From Candidatus Agrococcus pullicola (GTDB taxonomy: Bacteria; Actinomycetota; Actinomycetes; Actinomycetales; Microbacteriaceae), in contig DXDC01000257.1 in NCBI GenBank assembly GCA_019115685.1, positions 1 to 8,832 on the forward strand: a stretch of 8,832 nt of DNA, written 5' to 3'. Numbering within the stretch: the first letter of the stretch is position 1; every line of letters begins with the position of its first letter. The notes under the pieces are model-generated. The model searched no databases, was not told the DNA's origin, and saw nothing but the letters and a program-made list of their open reading frames with translations. This document shows positions 7,165 through 8,832 of the stretch, piece by piece. Made by a program: the position numbers and the translations under genes.

Positions 7165-7216
7165 CTCAGTCCTATAACAAATCCAGCGACCATGATGCCT
7201 GGCGCATATCTCAGTC
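7165..7216 (+). repeat. Pair of 7-bp direct repeats in the pknA-pknB gap
   Basis: CTCAGTC occurs at 7165-7171 and again at 7210-7216, 45 bp apart. The first is followed after 1 nt by TATAAC (7173-7178) and the second after 2 nt by TAGGAT (7219-7224), both resembling -10 hexamers. Two identical 7-mers in a 106-bp gap are unlikely but not impossible by chance. Confidence 0.45.
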
Positions 7217-7218
7217 GT

Positions 7219-7224
7219 TAGGAT
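7219..7224 (+). promoter_or_regulatory. Candidate -10 box of a pknB promoter
   Basis: TAGGAT fits the TAnnnT pattern of actinobacterial sigma-A -10 boxes. Transcription would begin near 7230, giving a leader of about 25-30 nt before the pknB GTG at 7257. I see no good -35 hexamer 16-18 bp upstream. A second possible -10, TATAAC at 7173-7178, is weaker. No intrinsic terminator with a U-tract is visible after pknA, so read-through from the operon is also expected. Confidence 0.3.
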
Positions 7225-7238
7225 AAGGCCCGAGCCTT
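7225..7238 (+). other. Small hairpin in the pknB leader
   Basis: AAGGC (7225-7229) and GCCTT (7234-7238) are perfect inverted repeats around a 4-nt loop. A further pair, GCGCA (7202-7206) and TGCGC (7238-7242), could close a larger structure around it. There is no following T-run, so it is not a standard intrinsic terminator. A role in RNA stability or start-site access is only possible, not shown. Confidence 0.3.
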
Positions 7239-7247
7239 GCGCTGAAC

Positions 7248-7252
7248 GGAGG
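7248..7252 (+). promoter_or_regulatory. Ribosome binding site of pknB
   Basis: GGAGG lies 4 nt before GTG 7257. The in-frame GTG at 7254 is only 1 nt away, so 7257 is the preferred start even though its spacing is short. Confidence 0.6.
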
Positions 7253-7256
7253 TGTG

Positions 7257-8832
7257 GTGAGCGACTCAATCATCGGCTCGCTGACTGCGCTCGCAGGGCG
7301 CTACGAGATCGGCGAACTCATCGGCCGCGGCGGCATGGCCGAGGTGTATCTCGGCCGGGATACTCGGCTCGACCGCAAGGTCGCGATCAAGCTGCTCAAG
7401 CCCGAGCTGGCTGCCAGCGAGAAGTTTCGGCACCGCTTTCGACAGGAAGCACAATCCGCCGCGCGCATGTCGCACCCCACCGTCGTTCGAGTGTTCGATG
7501 CGGGTGAGGAGCTGACCGACGCCGAGGACTCCGAACGCGCGATTCCCTACATCATCATCGAGTACGTCGACGGGCGGGTGCTCCGCGACATCGTCGCCGA
7601 CGGCCCCCTGCCGGAGTCGGAGGCCGTGCGCATCATTAAGGGTGTCCTCACTGCCCTCGAGTATTCGCACAGAGCGGGAGTCGTGCACTGCGACATCAAG
7701 CCGGCCAACATCATGCTCACCCCCGGCGGCCAGATCAAGGTCATGGACTTCGGTATCGCCCGTGCCGTCAGCGAGAGCAGCACAACCGATGAAACCAGCA
7801 CCATCATGGGCACGGCCCAGTACTTCTCCCCCGAGCAGGCGCGCGGTGACTCCATAGATTCGCGCACCGACCTGTACTCGACCGGTCTGGTGCTGTTCGA
7901 ACTGCTGACCGGCCGCCCACCGTTCGAGGCGGATTCGCCCGTGGCAGTCGCATACCGTCACCTGAGTGAACAGCCCCCGCGGCCATCCGAGATCGTCCCC
8001 GGTATTTCTCCGGCAATGGAGTCCGTCGTCGCGAAGGCGCTGACGAAGAATCCGGACCTGCGCTTCCAGAGCGCCTCCGACTTCTCAGAAGCTCTCGAGG
8101 CGGCGCTGGCGGGCGAGGCGACCGAAGTGCAAGACGAGACCGACGAGGAAACGTTCCTCGCCCAGCACGAGAGCAGCGCGCTCACCACCGTGCTCGAAAC
8201 CATCGAGGAGAGCGAGGAGTCTGCGGGCGAGGCTTCCACCGAAACCGAAGCGAGCTCCCGACCGCGTGCGGTCTGGATCTGGGGCGGCGCGACCGCTATC
8301 GTCGCTCTCCTGGCCGTCCTCGTGCTGTGGGTTGTGAACATCAACCCGTTCTCCTTCGAAGGGCTCGCTACCGACGTTCCCGACGTCGTGGGTATGCAGG
8401 AGGAGGAGGCGATCGCCATCCTCGATGATCTTGGGTTACGCACAGAGAGCAACACCGTTCACGACGAATCGGAACCCGGGCTGGTGCTGGAACAATCCCC
8501 GGACCCCGAGACAAGCATCAGCGACGATACGCCGGTCAGGCTGACAGTTTCGGCGGGCCCCGCGCCCAGCCCGTTGATCGATTACTCGGGCATGACGCAG
8601 GAGCGAGCCACGAACGCACTCGAGCACCGGCATCTCGAAGTCGCCGCGGTCGAGGAAGAGGATCATCCGAACATCCCAGAGGGCAACGTGATCCGCACGG
8701 AACCCGGTCAAGGCACCGAGTTGGGCCCCGGGGACACCGTCACGCTGATCATCTCAACGGGTCGGGTCACGATTCCGGACGTCACGAACCAGAACTACCA
8801 GAACGCGGTGAGCGCGCTCGAAGATCTCGGGT
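7257..8832 (+). CDS. pknB: PknB: transmembrane Ser/Thr kinase with PASTA repeats (3' end beyond the window)
   Basis: Translating from GTG 7257 gives 525 residues with no stop; the gene continues past the right edge. The kinase domain (about 15-285) shows glycine loop GRGGMAEV (23-30), K45, C-helix E64, D146, K148, N151, D164-F-G166 and the segment GTAQYFSPEQARGD, which is very like mycobacterial PknB. The catalytic loop reads H144-C145-D146, so the usual HRD Arg is Cys. Activation-loop Thr residues are T176, T177, T180 and T182. After an acidic juxtamembrane region comes one transmembrane helix (about 339-360), then PASTA repeat 1 (374-434), PASTA 2 (about 439-502, with a degenerate start) and the beginning of PASTA 3 (from 504). 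PASTA repeats sense muropeptides or lipid II at the wall. M. tuberculosis PknB has four, so more probably follow. It is separated from pknA by 106 bp, unlike the overlapping genes upstream. Confidence 0.94.
   Translation, partial: MSDSIIGSLTALAGRYEIGELIGRGGMAEVYLGRDTRLDRKVAIKLLKPELAASEKFRHRFRQEAQSAARMSHPTVVRVFDAGEELTDAEDSERAIPYIIIEYVDGRVLRDIVADGPLPESEAVRIIKGVLTALEYSHRAGVVHCDIKPANIMLTPGGQIKVMDFGIARAVSESSTTDETSTIMGTAQYFSPEQARGDSIDSRTDLYSTGLVLFELLTGRPPFEADSPVAVAYRHLSEQPPRPSEIVPGISPAMESVVAKALTKNPDLRFQSASDFSEALEAALAGEATEVQDETDEETFLAQHESSALTTVLETIEESEESAGEASTETEASSRPRAVWIWGGATAIVALLAVLVLWVVNINPFSFEGLATDVPDVVGMQEEEAIAILDDLGLRTESNTVHDESEPGLVLEQSPDPETSISDDTPVRLTVSAGPAPSPLIDYSGMTQERATNALEHRHLEVAAVEEEDHPNIPEGNVIRTEPGQGTELGPGDTVTLIISTGRVTIPDVTNQNYQNAVSALEDLG

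Noticed and set aside
7161..7174. TAGG-CTCAGT-CCTA hairpin after pknA as a terminator
   Set aside because: A 4-bp stem without a following T-run is too weak for an intrinsic terminator.
1..8832. CRISPR arrays, insertion sequences, phage or toxin-antitoxin genes
   Set aside because: No spaced direct repeats, transposase-like frames or terminal inverted repeats were seen; the window is filled by one conserved housekeeping operon.

Overview
The window comes from a high-GC Gram-positive bacterium (Actinomycetes). It carries the conserved actinobacterial cell-shape, cell-wall and Ser/Thr-phosphorylation cluster in its canonical order: (tRNA-Leu, divergent) - fhaA - fhaB/fipA - pstP - rodA - pbpA - pknA - pknB. 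The same order, including a tRNA-Leu gene beside fhaA, is known near the chromosome origin in Mycobacterium. The very compact FhaA, the short PstP ectodomain and the decorated PknA ectodomain look more like Micrococcales (perhaps Microbacteriaceae) than mycobacteria. That placement is inference from protein architecture, not a database result.

Layout: positions 1-23 hold the 5' end of a tRNA-Leu on the minus strand. Positions 24-132 are a divergent intergenic region with a weak promoter candidate for the operon. From 133 to 7150 six genes run head to tail on the plus strand with almost no spacing. Four junctions are 4-bp stop/start overlaps (GTGA once, ATGA three times) and one junction has a 2-base gap. 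A 106-bp gap (7151-7256) then precedes pknB, which runs off the right edge of the window after two complete PASTA repeats and the start of a third. No gene-free stretch reaches 300 bases.

How the genes work together: RodA (SEDS glycosyltransferase) and PbpA (class B transpeptidase) form a peptidoglycan polymerase/crosslinker pair. PknA and PknB are membrane kinases with extracellular sensor domains, PstP is the opposing PP2C phosphatase, and FhaA and FhaB are phosphothreonine readers that link kinase output to wall synthesis and division.

The operon itself is well known, and I see no unknown system in it. The details worth a second look are: (i) PknB has HCD in place of the catalytic-loop HRD, making it a predicted non-RD kinase, while PknA keeps HRD; (ii) PknA carries a PASTA-like repeat, an Ig/Fn3-like domain with two cysteines and a Pro-Thr tail outside the membrane, unlike mycobacterial PknA; (iii) the pknA-pknB gap contains a 7-bp direct repeat, each copy followed by a -10-like hexamer, which may give pknB its own promoter.
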